64,000 nt of DNA from an uncultured Vampirovibrio sp. (GCA_910584405.1 CAJUAL010000003.1:136175-200174), one strand, 5' to 3'. Counted from the stretch's first letter, positions 1 to 8,894 are shown. Numbers and translations are program-made. The notes: a model not told the origin generated them from the letters alone.

Positions 1-258
1 ATGATAGCAACAGAATACGAAGTCGGTGATAAATTACCGTCTATTCAGGAATTGTCAAAATCGCTGGATTTAAGCCCTAACACAATCAGAAAAGCATTCC
101 ATAATCTTGCAAAAGAAGGGTATTTGGTATTTTCAAGAGGTCGTTACGGCGGAACTTTTGTAATCGATATTCCTGAAGTCGAATCTCAAACCTTCAAATG
201 GCTTGCCGTTAACCCTCAGTATGCTAAAGAGTATTCTGAAGTTAATAATGAGAATTAA
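1..258 (+). CDS. GntR-type transcriptional regulator, 5' end outside the window or uncertain
   Basis: The 85 residues form a winged helix-turn-helix of the GntR type: a 'GDKLPSIQELSKSLDLSPNT' entry and recognition helix, then 'IRKAFHNLAKEGYLVFSRGR' leading into the beta-hairpin wing 'GGTFV'. The window begins exactly on an in-frame ATG, so the true start may lie upstream; GntR proteins usually have a few more residues before the 'G(D)xLPS' motif. There is almost no effector domain after the wing (about 30 residues), as in the short YtrA-like or orphan GntR proteins. The target is unknown. The next gene is convergent and ends 4 bp away. Confidence 0.75.
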   Translation: MIATEYEVGDKLPSIQELSKSLDLSPNTIRKAFHNLAKEGYLVFSRGRYGGTFVIDIPEVESQTFKWLAVNPQYAKEYSEVNNEN

Positions 259-262
259 TCAA

Positions 263-1009
263 TTACGGTTTTTTAGGAAACCCTGCTTTTTCCAAATCAG
301 GTAATTTACCATTTGTTAATACATACGCAGCAGGGCTTTTAGCATCAACCTTACAAGATTTTGCATTCAGGTAGCTGCACAGACCTTTATAAAAATCTGC
401 TGAAGCCCAAGGGTGAATTTTATAATAAGGCATCAAAGTGTAATTATCTCCAAAACTTGTAACAGGAAACATATCTTTTCCTACTCTGTTAGGACCTGAC
501 TTTCCGTTAGCATCGATTACTATATTTAAAGTTCCGCTATCTCCAAAGGCATTCATTCTGGAAAAAGCTGCAACTGCTCCGTTATATAATTTGTAATAAC
601 AAACATCTGACTTATCAGCACCAAGTTTTGCACCTATGGAATAAGTTGAGTAGCTTGCAGGTCTTCCGTCTAAAGCATAAGTCTTTTCAGGCAACCAACT
701 TAATATTTCTTTTCTGGTACCTACAGGATAACATTTTTTATCGGCATATTTAAAGTGTTTATCTATATTTGAAGCAATAGCTTCAATTTCAGGTGCTTTG
801 AATTTATTATAACATCCTTCGCCTTGACAGTCTTCAGTTTCTTCCATTAGCCTGATTGCATTATTTATAATAGAGTAACTTTGTTTAAAATTATTAACTA
901 CTTGTTTTTCAAATAAGAAGGCTTTTAATTGTGGTATCGTTATTGCTGCAACAACACCGATTATGCCTAATGTTATTAATGTCTCCGCCAATGTGAATGC
1001 TTTCTTCAT
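263..1009 (-). CDS. Type IV pilin-like protein (prepilin N-terminal motif)
   Basis: The protein starts MKKA, followed by the hydrophobic prepilin helix 'FTLAETLITLGIIGVVAA', with Glu at the +5 position of the mature chain. The residue before the expected prepilin peptidase cut is Ala rather than the usual Gly. A soluble pilin domain of about 210 residues follows, with several Cys and a motif D-x-N-G-x3-P-N-R-x-G-x-D-x-F near residues 170-185 that recurs in two other loci here. The start is set at the MKKA Met because a strong Shine-Dalgarno (GGAGAG) lies 5 bp upstream; an upstream in-frame Met 12 codons earlier has none. It probably acts as a pilin or pseudopilin in a type IV pilus, secretion or uptake machine. 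Transcribed away from the XRE gene at 1112. Confidence 0.8.
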   Translation of the reverse strand: MKKAFTLAETLITLGIIGVVAAITIPQLKAFLFEKQVVNNFKQSYSIINNAIRLMEETEDCQGEGCYNKFKAPEIEAIASNIDKHFKYADKKCYPVGTRKEILSWLPEKTYALDGRPASYSTYSIGAKLGADKSDVCYYKLYNGAVAAFSRMNAFGDSGTLNIVIDANGKSGPNRVGKDMFPVTSFGDNYTLMPYYKIHPWASADFYKGLCSYLNAKSCKVDAKSPAAYVLTNGKLPDLEKAGFPKKP

Positions 1010-1036
1010 ACTCTCTCCTGTCAATATGATGTTATC

Positions 1037-1058
1037 TAATATCAATATATTGATATTA
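1037..1058. promoter_or_regulatory. Perfect 22-bp palindrome between divergent pilin-like and XRE genes
   Basis: The half-site is TAATATCAATA followed directly by its exact reverse complement. It lies 28 bp upstream of the pilin-like start and about 54 bp upstream of the XRE start, where an operator controlling both genes would sit. The assignment as binding site of the adjacent XRE protein is inference. Confidence 0.5.
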
Positions 1059-1111
1059 ATAATAATATATTCACTTATATAACTTTTGTCAAGATTATAT
1101 AATTTATAATA

Positions 1112-1336
1112 ATGAAAGACGAAATTAAATATAAATTAGGGCGTAATATAAAAATTGAGCGTATTCGTAAAGATATAACTCAGGAACAATTTGCGGAGTT
1201 AATTGATATGAGTGTGAGTTATGTCAGTAAGATTGAACAAGGGTTAACCTCGCCTACTGCGTTAGCGCTTTTTAAAATGTCTTGTGTTTTAAATGTTCCA
1301 ATGGAAGAGTTTTTTAAGGGAATTTCTAAATTGTAA
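1112..1336 (+). CDS. Small XRE-family helix-turn-helix regulator
   Basis: A 74-residue protein that is essentially one Cro/C1-type HTH: 'LGRNIKIERIRKDITQEQFA' (helices 1-2), then 'ELIDMSVSYVSKIEQGLTSP' (recognition helix and the typical E-Q-G-x-x-x-P turn), then a short amphipathic C-terminus. There is no effector domain. The ATG has no Shine-Dalgarno; a TATAAT at 1098-1103 ends 8 bp before it, so the message may be leaderless. It is divergent from the pilin-like gene across a perfect palindrome and is therefore a likely local regulator of itself and that gene. Confidence 0.85.
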   Translation: MKDEIKYKLGRNIKIERIRKDITQEQFAELIDMSVSYVSKIEQGLTSPTALALFKMSCVLNVPMEEFFKGISKL

Positions 1337-1352
1337 ATATTATTCAATATTT

Positions 1353-1382
1353 TTGACATGACGTGTTTCTATCTGTCATAAT
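1353..1382 (+). promoter_or_regulatory. Sigma70-type promoter of the smc operon
   Basis: A perfect -35 TTGACA (1353-1358), an 18-bp spacer and a -10 CATAAT (1377-1382) precede smc. The predicted start near 1389 leaves a leader of about 20 nt. Confidence 0.6.
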
Positions 1383-1410
1383 AAAGAAACAGACTAGACT
1401 CGGGTAGATT

Positions 1411-4400
1411 ATGTACATAAAACAATTAGAAATAGATAATTTTAAATCATTTGCCAATAAATCGGAAATACCTCTTTTAAAAGGATTTACGACAGTTTCA
1501 GGACCAAACGGTTCCGGGAAAAGTAATATTATTGATAGTGTTATGTTTGCGCTTGGGCTTCGTACCGGGTCAGCTTTGCGTATTGAGAATTTATCCGATT
1601 TTATTACAACTTTCAATAATAAAAACGAAGCAATGGTTAAAGTAGTCTTTGGTGATGTCGAAGGTGATAAAGAGCTTTCTGTCGGACGTCGAATTAAAAA
1701 GACTAATCAAGGGTTTGCAAGTACATACTATCTTAATGATAAGGTTGACACATTAACAAATATCAGATCAATCTTAGAAAAATACAATATAACCCCGAAC
1801 AGCTATAACGTAATGATGCAGGGTGACGTTAACAGTATTGTAATGTGTTCGTCAAAAGTTCGCCGCGGAATTATTGACGAGATTGCAGGTGTTGCTGATT
1901 TTGACCGTAGAATAGATCAGGCAACGGGTGAATTAAAAACTGTTGAACAAAGGGTAGAAGCTGCCGCGCTTATTTTATCGGAAGTTGAAAAAACTCTTGA
2001 ACAATTAAAATCAGAACGTGAAGTTGCTTTAAAATATAAAAAATTACAGGAAGAAAAATCAGGCTTGGAATCTCAAATCAGTACGGTTAAGTTCTTTGAT
2101 TTGAAACGTAATTTAGAAATGGCGCATGAAAATATTCTTCAATCAAACAAAAAATTGAAAGAAGAACAGGCAAATAAGACTGATTTAGATGAAAAAATTA
2201 AACTTATTAACGAAAAATACAAAGAACTTGATGCTAAATTAAAAGAGCAAGGGGAAGATGAACGTAATAAGTTAAAAGATTCTCAAAGTGATTTGACTGC
2301 GCGTATTCAAACTAAGAAAAACGCGATTGATTATTCTCAAACTCAAATTCAAAAAGGCTTACAGTCAATTGAGAATGCCAAAAACGGTATTGAATCATAC
2401 AAAAAGAAAATCGAAGATGAAAGACTTAACATCAAGCTTGCTCATGATAAAATCGGAATTTTGGAATCTCAATTAACAGAGAAAAAAGAAGAGCTTTCAA
2501 AAAAACTTGCTGATATTTCAGGGTTAAGTTCAACTGCTGATAAATATATTCAGGAAAGAAACGACGTTTCCCGCAGTCTTGATTCTTTAAAAGATAAAGA
2601 CAATGAGCTTTTAAAAGAATCTTTGCCTAAGGAAAACGATTTACGCAACTTAAAAAAAGAAATAGAAGAAGCTAAAGAATTTATTGAAAGTGCTGAAAAC
2701 GCGAAAGCAAACTTTGGTGATAACAAATCATTAAAACAACTTGAGGTCGATAATCTTAAAAAAGAAATGGATGAATTGAAAGAAATTCAAACAAAAACCA
2801 TGCAGGAATTAGATGATGCTAAAACGGCAATAGAAGATTATGACCATGATGTAAGAGCTGCTTATCGTAAGTTTACGGAAATGGAAGCTCAAAGAAGAGC
2901 TGTATCTTCATCAGGTTCAAGTATTCCTATTACAACGGTTATGAATGCTCATTTAGAAGGCGTTCATGCTCCTTTAATGCAATTAGGAACAGTGGATGAA
3001 GAGTATTCACTGGCTCTTGATATCGCATTTGGCGGAAGATTAGCTCACATAGTTGTTGATGATACTCATGCAGCTTATGTTGCAATGGAATTACTTAATT
3101 CTTCCCGCGCAGGACGTGCAACATTTATTCCTCTAAATAAGGTTAAAAAGGCTCCGGGACGCTTACAATTACCAAAAAATCGCGGGGTAATAGATTTTGC
3201 AATAAATCTAGTTGATTTTGATGATATGTATTTAGACGCGTTTTTCTATGCTGTAGGAGATACATTAATTGTTGAAGACGCTGAAGCTGCCGAACAATTA
3301 ATGGGCAAATTCCGTATGGTAACTTTAGACGGCAAATTATACGAAAAATCATCAGCTATCACAGGCGGTTATGTTAAAAAATCAATATTTGGCTTTGGAC
3401 AAAATGATGATAAAGAGTTAGAAAATGCTAAAGCAAAATTAGATGATTTGCAGAAAAAATATGATGAAGCGGTTCAGCGTAAAAAACTTTTGGAAGATAA
3501 ACTTGATAAAATCAGAGTTACTTATTCATCATCTTCTACCGAGTTTTCAAAAGCAAAAATTGAGCTTTCAAATATGACATCTCAATTTGAAAACAGCCAA
3601 AATCTGCTTGAAACTAAGAAGGCATTTGTTTCAGAAAATGAACCGAAAATCGAAAAACTTAACTCTGAACTTGATAAAATAGAAGCAAAAAGGGTTGAAC
3701 TTGCTGACAAGATTCAAGAGGCTCAGGATAAGTTAGCAGAACTTGATGCGCTGTTAAACGATAAAGACTTAAAAGACCTTAAAGAGAAAACTCAAGGGAT
3801 TGAAGATGAAATTCGTCATTTAAATAACAGTTTAATGGGTGTAAATAACGAAATTAACGGTTATAACAACACTATCAAGTTTAATGAACAGCTTATTATC
3901 TCAAAAGAAGACGATATTAAAAATACTACGAAAAATAATGAGTCTTTAGAAAAAGATAAAGAAACTTACGCAGCGGAAATCGTACAATTAGAGGAGCAAT
4001 TAACCGCCCTATCTGATAAAATTGCTGTAATTGATGAAAAGATAGGTGAACTTGTGAAACAAAAAGAAGAAATTCATACAAGTTTAGTCGATTTGCAAAC
4101 TAATAGTGCGGTCAAAGCTTCTGAAATTGATAGAATTAACGAACAAATTGAGTCGTTCAAATTAAGACGCAAAGAATTAGAACCTCAATTGAAAGAAGCA
4201 TCTGAAATCTTGGAAAATTCAGGTGTTGAAATATCTAAACTTGAACCTGTAGATATTTCAATAGATGATTTGAATGCTAAAATCCAGCGTCTTGATAAGC
4301 GTATGCAGGAATTGGGTGACGTTAATATGCGCGCTATTGTTTCTTATGAAGAAAAAGCCGCAAGAAAAGAAGAACTTGATACCCAAATCAAAACTCTTTC

Positions 4401-4920
4401 AACCGAACGCCAGTCAATTTTAGATAAAATGAACGGTTTTGAACAACAGAAAAAAGAAGCGTTTATGACAACGTTTACTGCTATAAACGAAAACTTCAAA
4501 GACATTTATCATCAATTATCAGAAGGCGAAGGAAGACTTATTCTGGAAAATGAAAAAGATCCGCTTTCTGCCGGCATGACGATTGAAGCAAAACCGAGAG
4601 ATAAAACCACAAATAATAAACTCGGGGCGCTATCTGGCGGCGAAAAAGCCTTGACAGCTTTAGCCTTGGTATTTTCTATACAAAAATATCTGCCTGCGCC
4701 TTTTTACGCGCTTGACGAGGTTGACGCAAGCTTAGATACAATGAATGTTGAAAGAATTGCAGAAATGGTTAAAAAACAATCATCAGATACCCAGTTCTTA
4801 GTGGTAAGCCACAGAAGACCGATGATTGAAGCTGCAAACAGAACAATTGGTGTTACCCAAAAAGAAAAAGGTAAAACTAAAGTTACAGGTGTAAAATTAA
4901 GAGAAGATGACAATGAATAA
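1411..4920 (+). CDS. smc: Chromosome segregation ATPase SMC
   Basis: 1169 residues, the normal length for bacterial SMC. The N-terminal head carries the Walker A 'GPNGSGKSN' (about residues 32-40), followed by a long coiled coil, a hinge around residues 500-660 with Gly-rich turns, and a return coiled coil. The C-terminal head has the signature 'LSGGEKALTALAL' and the Walker B/D-loop 'FYALDEVDASLD'. SMC dimers with ScpA and ScpB form the condensin complex that organises and segregates the chromosome. It is the first gene of an operon; its stop overlaps the start of scpA. Confidence 0.97.
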   Translation: MYIKQLEIDNFKSFANKSEIPLLKGFTTVSGPNGSGKSNIIDSVMFALGLRTGSALRIENLSDFITTFNNKNEAMVKVVFGDVEGDKELSVGRRIKKTNQGFASTYYLNDKVDTLTNIRSILEKYNITPNSYNVMMQGDVNSIVMCSSKVRRGIIDEIAGVADFDRRIDQATGELKTVEQRVEAAALILSEVEKTLEQLKSEREVALKYKKLQEEKSGLESQISTVKFFDLKRNLEMAHENILQSNKKLKEEQANKTDLDEKIKLINEKYKELDAKLKEQGEDERNKLKDSQSDLTARIQTKKNAIDYSQTQIQKGLQSIENAKNGIESYKKKIEDERLNIKLAHDKIGILESQLTEKKEELSKKLADISGLSSTADKYIQERNDVSRSLDSLKDKDNELLKESLPKENDLRNLKKEIEEAKEFIESAENAKANFGDNKSLKQLEVDNLKKEMDELKEIQTKTMQELDDAKTAIEDYDHDVRAAYRKFTEMEAQRRAVSSSGSSIPITTVMNAHLEGVHAPLMQLGTVDEEYSLALDIAFGGRLAHIVVDDTHAAYVAMELLNSSRAGRATFIPLNKVKKAPGRLQLPKNRGVIDFAINLVDFDDMYLDAFFYAVGDTLIVEDAEAAEQLMGKFRMVTLDGKLYEKSSAITGGYVKKSIFGFGQNDDKELENAKAKLDDLQKKYDEAVQRKKLLEDKLDKIRVTYSSSSTEFSKAKIELSNMTSQFENSQNLLETKKAFVSENEPKIEKLNSELDKIEAKRVELADKIQEAQDKLAELDALLNDKDLKDLKEKTQGIEDEIRHLNNSLMGVNNEINGYNNTIKFNEQLIISKEDDIKNTTKNNESLEKDKETYAAEIVQLEEQLTALSDKIAVIDEKIGELVKQKEEIHTSLVDLQTNSAVKASEIDRINEQIESFKLRRKELEPQLKEASEILENSGVEISKLEPVDISIDDLNAKIQRLDKRMQELGDVNMRAIVSYEEKAARKEELDTQIKTLSTERQSILDKMNGFEQQKKEAFMTTFTAINENFKDIYHQLSEGEGRLILENEKDPLSAGMTIEAKPRDKTTNNKLGALSGGEKALTALALVFSIQKYLPAPFYALDEVDASLDTMNVERIAEMVKKQSSDTQFLVVSHRRPMIEAANRTIGVTQKEKGKTKVTGVKLREDDNE

Positions 4921-5740
4921 TAATAATCTTATAAACTCTCAAGACTTAGAATCTACAATTTATTCCCCGCAAGGCGAGTTTGACGCAAATGACGGTATCG
5001 GAATTTTGGTCGATATGGCAAAACAGGGTAAAATTGATCCGTGGCATATTGATATTCTTGATGTAACAGAAAAATATCTTGCAAGAATGATTGAACTTAA
5101 GTCTTTAAATCTTCGAGTAGCAAGCAGGACATTGTTGTTTGCTTCAATTTTATGCCGCTTACAATCAAATGTTCTGGCAGGGCTTACGTTAGATGAGTTC
5201 CAGGATGAACCCGAACAGGATGTAATTTATGATGATGACGGGTTTATTGTTGAGTATCCCGATGAAAATCAAGAGTTTATTCCGACAAGTAACGTTGTGA
5301 GTTTTGATGAAGCACTTCAACGCCGTACAAGTATTCGTTTAAATCGTAACCGCGTTGTTACTTTGAAAGACTTGATTAAACAGTTAGAGTTTTATGAAAA
5401 GTTAGAAAAAAGAGCTTCAATGAAAAGTGCTCATGAAAGAGCAAAACGCCATGTGAGAAATTACTCTCGCCTTACTCCTGATGAGATTGTTTCAATGGCA
5501 CATGAAGAATATATTGAAGAATCTGTCTTAAAATTAAAAGACAATTTAGAACAAATTTTTAATCATCAGGATAAAATTGAACTTAATGAGCTAACAATTC
5601 TTGGTATGGACAAGATTAGTGCGTATCTTGCATTGTTGTTTTTAAGTAGAGATACGGATTATGAATTGGAACAGGAAGAATTTTATTCTGATTTATACGT
5701 TGTAAAAGGTGGTAGAAATGTCGCAGCAGTTGAAGTCTAG
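4907..5740 (+). CDS. scpA: Segregation and condensation protein A (kleisin)
   Basis: 277 residues with the ScpA pattern: an N-terminal helical domain 'DGIGILVDMAKQGKIDPWHI' followed by 'DILDVTEKYLARM', an acidic linker (about residues 100-140) and a C-terminal winged helix. ScpA bridges the two SMC heads and recruits ScpB. The start overlaps the smc stop by 14 bp. A second Met two codons downstream (4913) is equally plausible because the weak purine-rich ribosome site sits better in front of it. Confidence 0.93.
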   Translation: MTMNNNNLINSQDLESTIYSPQGEFDANDGIGILVDMAKQGKIDPWHIDILDVTEKYLARMIELKSLNLRVASRTLLFASILCRLQSNVLAGLTLDEFQDEPEQDVIYDDDGFIVEYPDENQEFIPTSNVVSFDEALQRRTSIRLNRNRVVTLKDLIKQLEFYEKLEKRASMKSAHERAKRHVRNYSRLTPDEIVSMAHEEYIEESVLKLKDNLEQIFNHQDKIELNELTILGMDKISAYLALLFLSRDTDYELEQEEFYSDLYVVKGGRNVAAVEV

Positions 5741-6233
5741 AATAGAAACGGTATTGTTTGTAACGGCAAAAGCTCTGTCTGTTGAGGAGATTGCCGCATA
5801 TTTAGATGTTGAAAGCGAAGAAGTTGAAGAGGCTATTTTAGAGTTGATTATGGATTACGCCTCACGCGATGGTGCTTTGGAAATCGATGACGAGAACGGT
5901 TATATTTTGCAGGTAAAAGAAGAGTATAGCGATATTGTCGAAAAAATTTGTCCGATAGATTTGTCACCTGCGGTGTTAAGAACACTTCTGGTTATTGCAT
6001 TAAAAGAACCTATTCGCCAAACAGAACTTGTAAAATTACGTTCTGCTGCGTATGAACATGTTGCAGAGCTTGTTGAAAAAGGTCTTGTTGCAAAACAAAA
6101 GGACAAAAACGGAAGAAGTATTAACGTTAAAACAACAGCTAAGTTTGCCGAATACTTTAAGCTTAAAGGTGATACAAGAGCTTTAGCCCGACAACTGGAA
6201 ATGGATTTGGAAGAAAAGAGAGCAGATGCGTAA
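5718..6233 (+). CDS. scpB: Segregation and condensation protein B
   Basis: 171 residues made of two tandem winged helices, as in ScpB: 'LKSRIETVLFVTAKALSVEE' opens the first, and 'LSPAVLRTLLVIALKEPIRQ' followed by 'TELVKLRSAAYEHVAELVEK' forms the second. ScpB dimerises and binds the ScpA linker in the SMC complex. The ATG at 5718 is chosen over a GTG 9 bp upstream because an AGGTGG ribosome site is correctly spaced for the ATG. The gene overlaps scpA by 23 bp and the next gene by 8 bp, which implies translational coupling. Confidence 0.93.
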   Translation: MSQQLKSRIETVLFVTAKALSVEEIAAYLDVESEEVEEAILELIMDYASRDGALEIDDENGYILQVKEEYSDIVEKICPIDLSPAVLRTLLVIALKEPIRQTELVKLRSAAYEHVAELVEKGLVAKQKDKNGRSINVKTTAKFAEYFKLKGDTRALARQLEMDLEEKRADA

Positions 6234-7509
6234 GGTTTTACTTGGAATATTATTTTTGGTGCTTGTTGTAGCTTTGCTGTATAAGTCGCCCTTTTCTGCA
6301 ATGGTTAATTATAATATTGCCAAGTCTATGTTCGACGGAGGGAAATATGAGCAGTCGCTGCCTTATTTTGAAAAATCGTTATTTGCTGATAATAAAGGGA
6401 TTCAGGCAAGATATTATTATGTAATGGCTTTATCTAAATCAAAACCTACGTATTCTGTACAAAAAAAACTTTACGAAATGGCAATCGGTTTACCGCAAGA
6501 TGAAGCTTCAAAGGTTGCGAAAGCTCAAGCTTCAGCTTTAAGATATAAATTATTGGAAGGTGTTGAAAATAATTATATTTATAATGCGGCTATGGGAAAT
6601 GATATTTTAAGATGGGATATTAAATCTTTTCCTCTAAAAGTTTATATTGAGCAGTCCGCAGATATTCCCGACTATTATTTGCCTGCAATTAAAACTGCGC
6701 TTGAAGCTTGGAGTGAGCGAACAAATTTTGTGAAATTTGATTTAGTTGAAAATTTAGAAGGTGCAGATATTCTAATCAAGTTTAAAGATATTCCGAAAGA
6801 TATTTGTTCCGGTGGTGTTTGCAGATATTCTGTAGCTTACACTGAGCCAAATGTAGGTAAAGATAATGTCTTACAGAATATGAGTTTGACATTTTATAAG
6901 ACCAATCCTTTAAATAAACCTTTTACTAATTTAGAAATTTATAACACGGCTGTTCATGAAATTGGTCATACCTTGGGGATAATGGGACATAGTGAGAATC
7001 CGAAGGATATTATGTTTGCTGAAAAAGAAGGTGAAATTTCCGTTTATTCAGCACTTCATTCTTTATCCATGCGGGATTTGAGAACTTTAGCTCTTTTGTA
7101 CCGTTTGAAACCAACAATTTCGAATGTAAAAGATTTATCAAGTGAGAATTTTTATTATGCGCAGTTAATTATCGGCGGGGACGAAGTCAGGTTACAAAAG
7201 AAGCTGGCTGAATATAAAAAATACATTCAACAATATCCGAATATTGCGTCAGGTTATATAAATTTAGCAACAGTATACGCTGATTTAGGGGATTTTGATT
7301 CTGCACTGAAGATTCTAAACCAAGCGGAAAAGCTGGTGAACAATAATGATGAGAAGTATTTAATAAACTATAATAAAGCCGTATTGTATTTTAATACTCA
7401 GGAATACCCGTTGGCAATGGAATATGCAAATAAAGCAAAATCAATAAAGAATAATCAGGGAATTGATGAATTAATTTCAGAGATAGAAAAACTAACAGGA
7501 GGGAAATAG
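6226..7509 (+). CDS. Membrane-anchored matrixin-like zinc metalloprotease with TPR repeats
   Basis: The N-terminus is a signal anchor ('VLLGILFLVLVVALLY'), followed by a TPR-like pair of helices (residues 25-75). The middle holds a metzincin zinc site 'HEIGHTLGIMGHSE' (about residues 244-257), with three His ligands and the catalytic Glu, then 'DIMF' as a plausible Met-turn. The C-terminus has TPR motifs such as 'IASGYINLATVYADLGDFDS'. These fit an exported, membrane-tethered matrixin-type peptidase in which TPRs bind partners. Its substrate is not evident. The start lies inside the end of scpB, and the next pilin-like gene begins 2 bp after its stop, so processing of pilin-like or envelope proteins is an attractive but untested idea. 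Confidence 0.75.
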   Translation: MRKVLLGILFLVLVVALLYKSPFSAMVNYNIAKSMFDGGKYEQSLPYFEKSLFADNKGIQARYYYVMALSKSKPTYSVQKKLYEMAIGLPQDEASKVAKAQASALRYKLLEGVENNYIYNAAMGNDILRWDIKSFPLKVYIEQSADIPDYYLPAIKTALEAWSERTNFVKFDLVENLEGADILIKFKDIPKDICSGGVCRYSVAYTEPNVGKDNVLQNMSLTFYKTNPLNKPFTNLEIYNTAVHEIGHTLGIMGHSENPKDIMFAEKEGEISVYSALHSLSMRDLRTLALLYRLKPTISNVKDLSSENFYYAQLIIGGDEVRLQKKLAEYKKYIQQYPNIASGYINLATVYADLGDFDSALKILNQAEKLVNNNDEKYLINYNKAVLYFNTQEYPLAMEYANKAKSIKNNQGIDELISEIEKLTGGK

Positions 7510-7510
7510 T

Positions 7511-8238
7511 ATGAAAAATCAAGCTATAACTAGGATTTCGGGGGGGGTAACTCTTACGGCTTAGCGCGAAGCGCTTTCACCTTAGCAGAAGTTTTAATTA
7601 CCCTTGGTATAATCGGAGTTGTTGCCGCGATGACAATTCCGAGTTTGATGAATAATTATAAAGCGAAAAGGCTGCGGACTCAGTTTTTGAAAACTTATTC
7701 GGTTGTTCAGCAGGCTTTTAAGCAAATGGAAGCTGATGATGTGTCTTTAGACCCTTCGACTTATGACAGACTTGATAATCCTTTTTATAATATATTTAAA
7801 CAATATTTTAAAGGGGTTACATATTGTAACTCTGCTAGTAAAGCTTGTTACAGGTGGCAAGATAGTCAGGGTGGTTATAAGAATTTGACAGGAAAGAGTA
7901 AGCTTGCTCATACTTACTTTGATGATTGTCAGTTTGTGCTGTCTGACGGAACTTTAATAAATATAGATAATCCGTACATTCCTGGCGTTAGTCGGGTATG
8001 GGTTATGCCTGATATAAACGGGTATAATAATCCGCCTAATCGTTTAGGTTATGACTTGTTTGTTTTTGAGTTTAAAGACGGGGAGCTTCGGACAATGGGA
8101 AGTCTTGAAACAATGTACTCAGATTTAGATAAATATTGTTCTCTAACAAGTTCAGAGGCGTTAAACGGTATTGCATGCGCTCATAAGGCAAAAAATGATA
8201 CCGAGTATTTTAAATGGGTTGTCAAAAACGTTAAATAA
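7511..8238 (+). CDS. Type IV pilin-like protein, frame interrupted at a G8 tract
   Basis: ATG at 7511 starts MKNQAITRIS and then meets eight consecutive G (7540-7547), after which the frame stops at 7562. One extra G, or two fewer, would join it to 'GLARSAFTLAEVLITLGIIG' and the rest of a pilin-like protein ending at 8238. The downstream part has the prepilin helix with Ala at -1, about 200 residues of soluble domain, and the motif D-x-N-G-x3-P-N-R-x-G-x-D-x-F. As read, only an internal ATG at 7630, which lacks the prepilin motif, would start the main frame. This is a phase-variable gene, a frameshifted pseudogene or a homopolymer error; the sequence alone cannot decide. Confidence 0.65.
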
Positions 8239-8857
8239 ACAGTTCGTGGCAGTCTGTTCCGCCGGTCTTAATAAGGTTATATTTATCCGCAATTGGTTCG
8301 ATTTGCTCGGGGTTGGAGAATTTTATATATTTTCTCCACCTCGGGTAAGGATAATATACCTCAATTCCGTCTAAGCCTATATCAATAAGGTCTTTTACAA
8401 AGGTTTCCAAGTTCAGCGCCCAACAACAGGCAGGGTGAGCAAGAACTGCAATTCCGCCTGATGAGTGGATTGCTTTTATCAGTTGTTTTATGTTTCTTCT
8501 TGCAAAAATTCTAACAATATCTGCTTCTGTTTCTTTTTTGTTTTTCGCAAGGAAAGGTTTTAATTCTTCATTATTAACATCAATTCCGTAGGCTAATAAG
8601 TGTAAGAATATGTATTTATACCAAACATCAAATTCAACAGCGGGAATTGCGTTTGAATCGGGGTTAGCTTTATGACCTTGAACAGTGTTATGGTCTGAGA
8701 TGGCAAAGGCTTTTAGAGTTTTTTCACGGGCTTGAGTTACGATAGATGTAAACTCGGCTTTTCCGTCAGAATAGGTCGAGTGAATATGTAAATTCACTTT
8801 TCCTGTTTTGTAATCCTCTTTTGTAAAAGATTTTATCAGTTCTGTATAATTTGTCAT
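8231..8857 (-). CDS. PHP-domain metal-dependent phosphoesterase
   Basis: 208 residues with the PHP metal-site motifs: 'NLHIHSTYSDGKAEF' (H-x-H...D), 'AISDHNTV', the His of 'LAHPACCW', and the C-terminal 'GGTDCH'. This is the short form related to RNase AM/YciV and nucleotide or histidinol-phosphate phosphoesterases; the substrate cannot be assigned. The 3' end overlaps the pilin-like gene's end by 8 bp (convergent). It is divergent from the membrane protein at 8904, with an inverted repeat in the 46-bp gap. Confidence 0.85.
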   Translation of the reverse strand: MTNYTELIKSFTKEDYKTGKVNLHIHSTYSDGKAEFTSIVTQAREKTLKAFAISDHNTVQGHKANPDSNAIPAVEFDVWYKYIFLHLLAYGIDVNNEELKPFLAKNKKETEADIVRIFARRNIKQLIKAIHSSGGIAVLAHPACCWALNLETFVKDLIDIGLDGIEVYYPYPRWRKYIKFSNPEQIEPIADKYNLIKTGGTDCHELFI

Positions 8858-8870
8858 CTAAAAAGCCCTA

Positions 8871-8894
8871 TTTGTAATAAAATTATATTACAAA
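8871..8894. promoter_or_regulatory. 24-bp inverted repeat between divergent PHP and membrane-protein genes
   Basis: TTTGTAATA (8871-8879), a 6-bp AT spacer and TATTACAAA (8886-8894) form a perfect 9-bp inverted repeat. Its right arm abuts the ribosome site AAAGGAGG of the downstream gene. It could be an operator or an mRNA hairpin masking that site. Confidence 0.4.

Noticed and set aside
8171..8374. Plus-strand open frame across the end of the pilin-like gene and the PHP gene
   Set aside because: Overlaps two real genes in other frames and has no family match or ribosome site.
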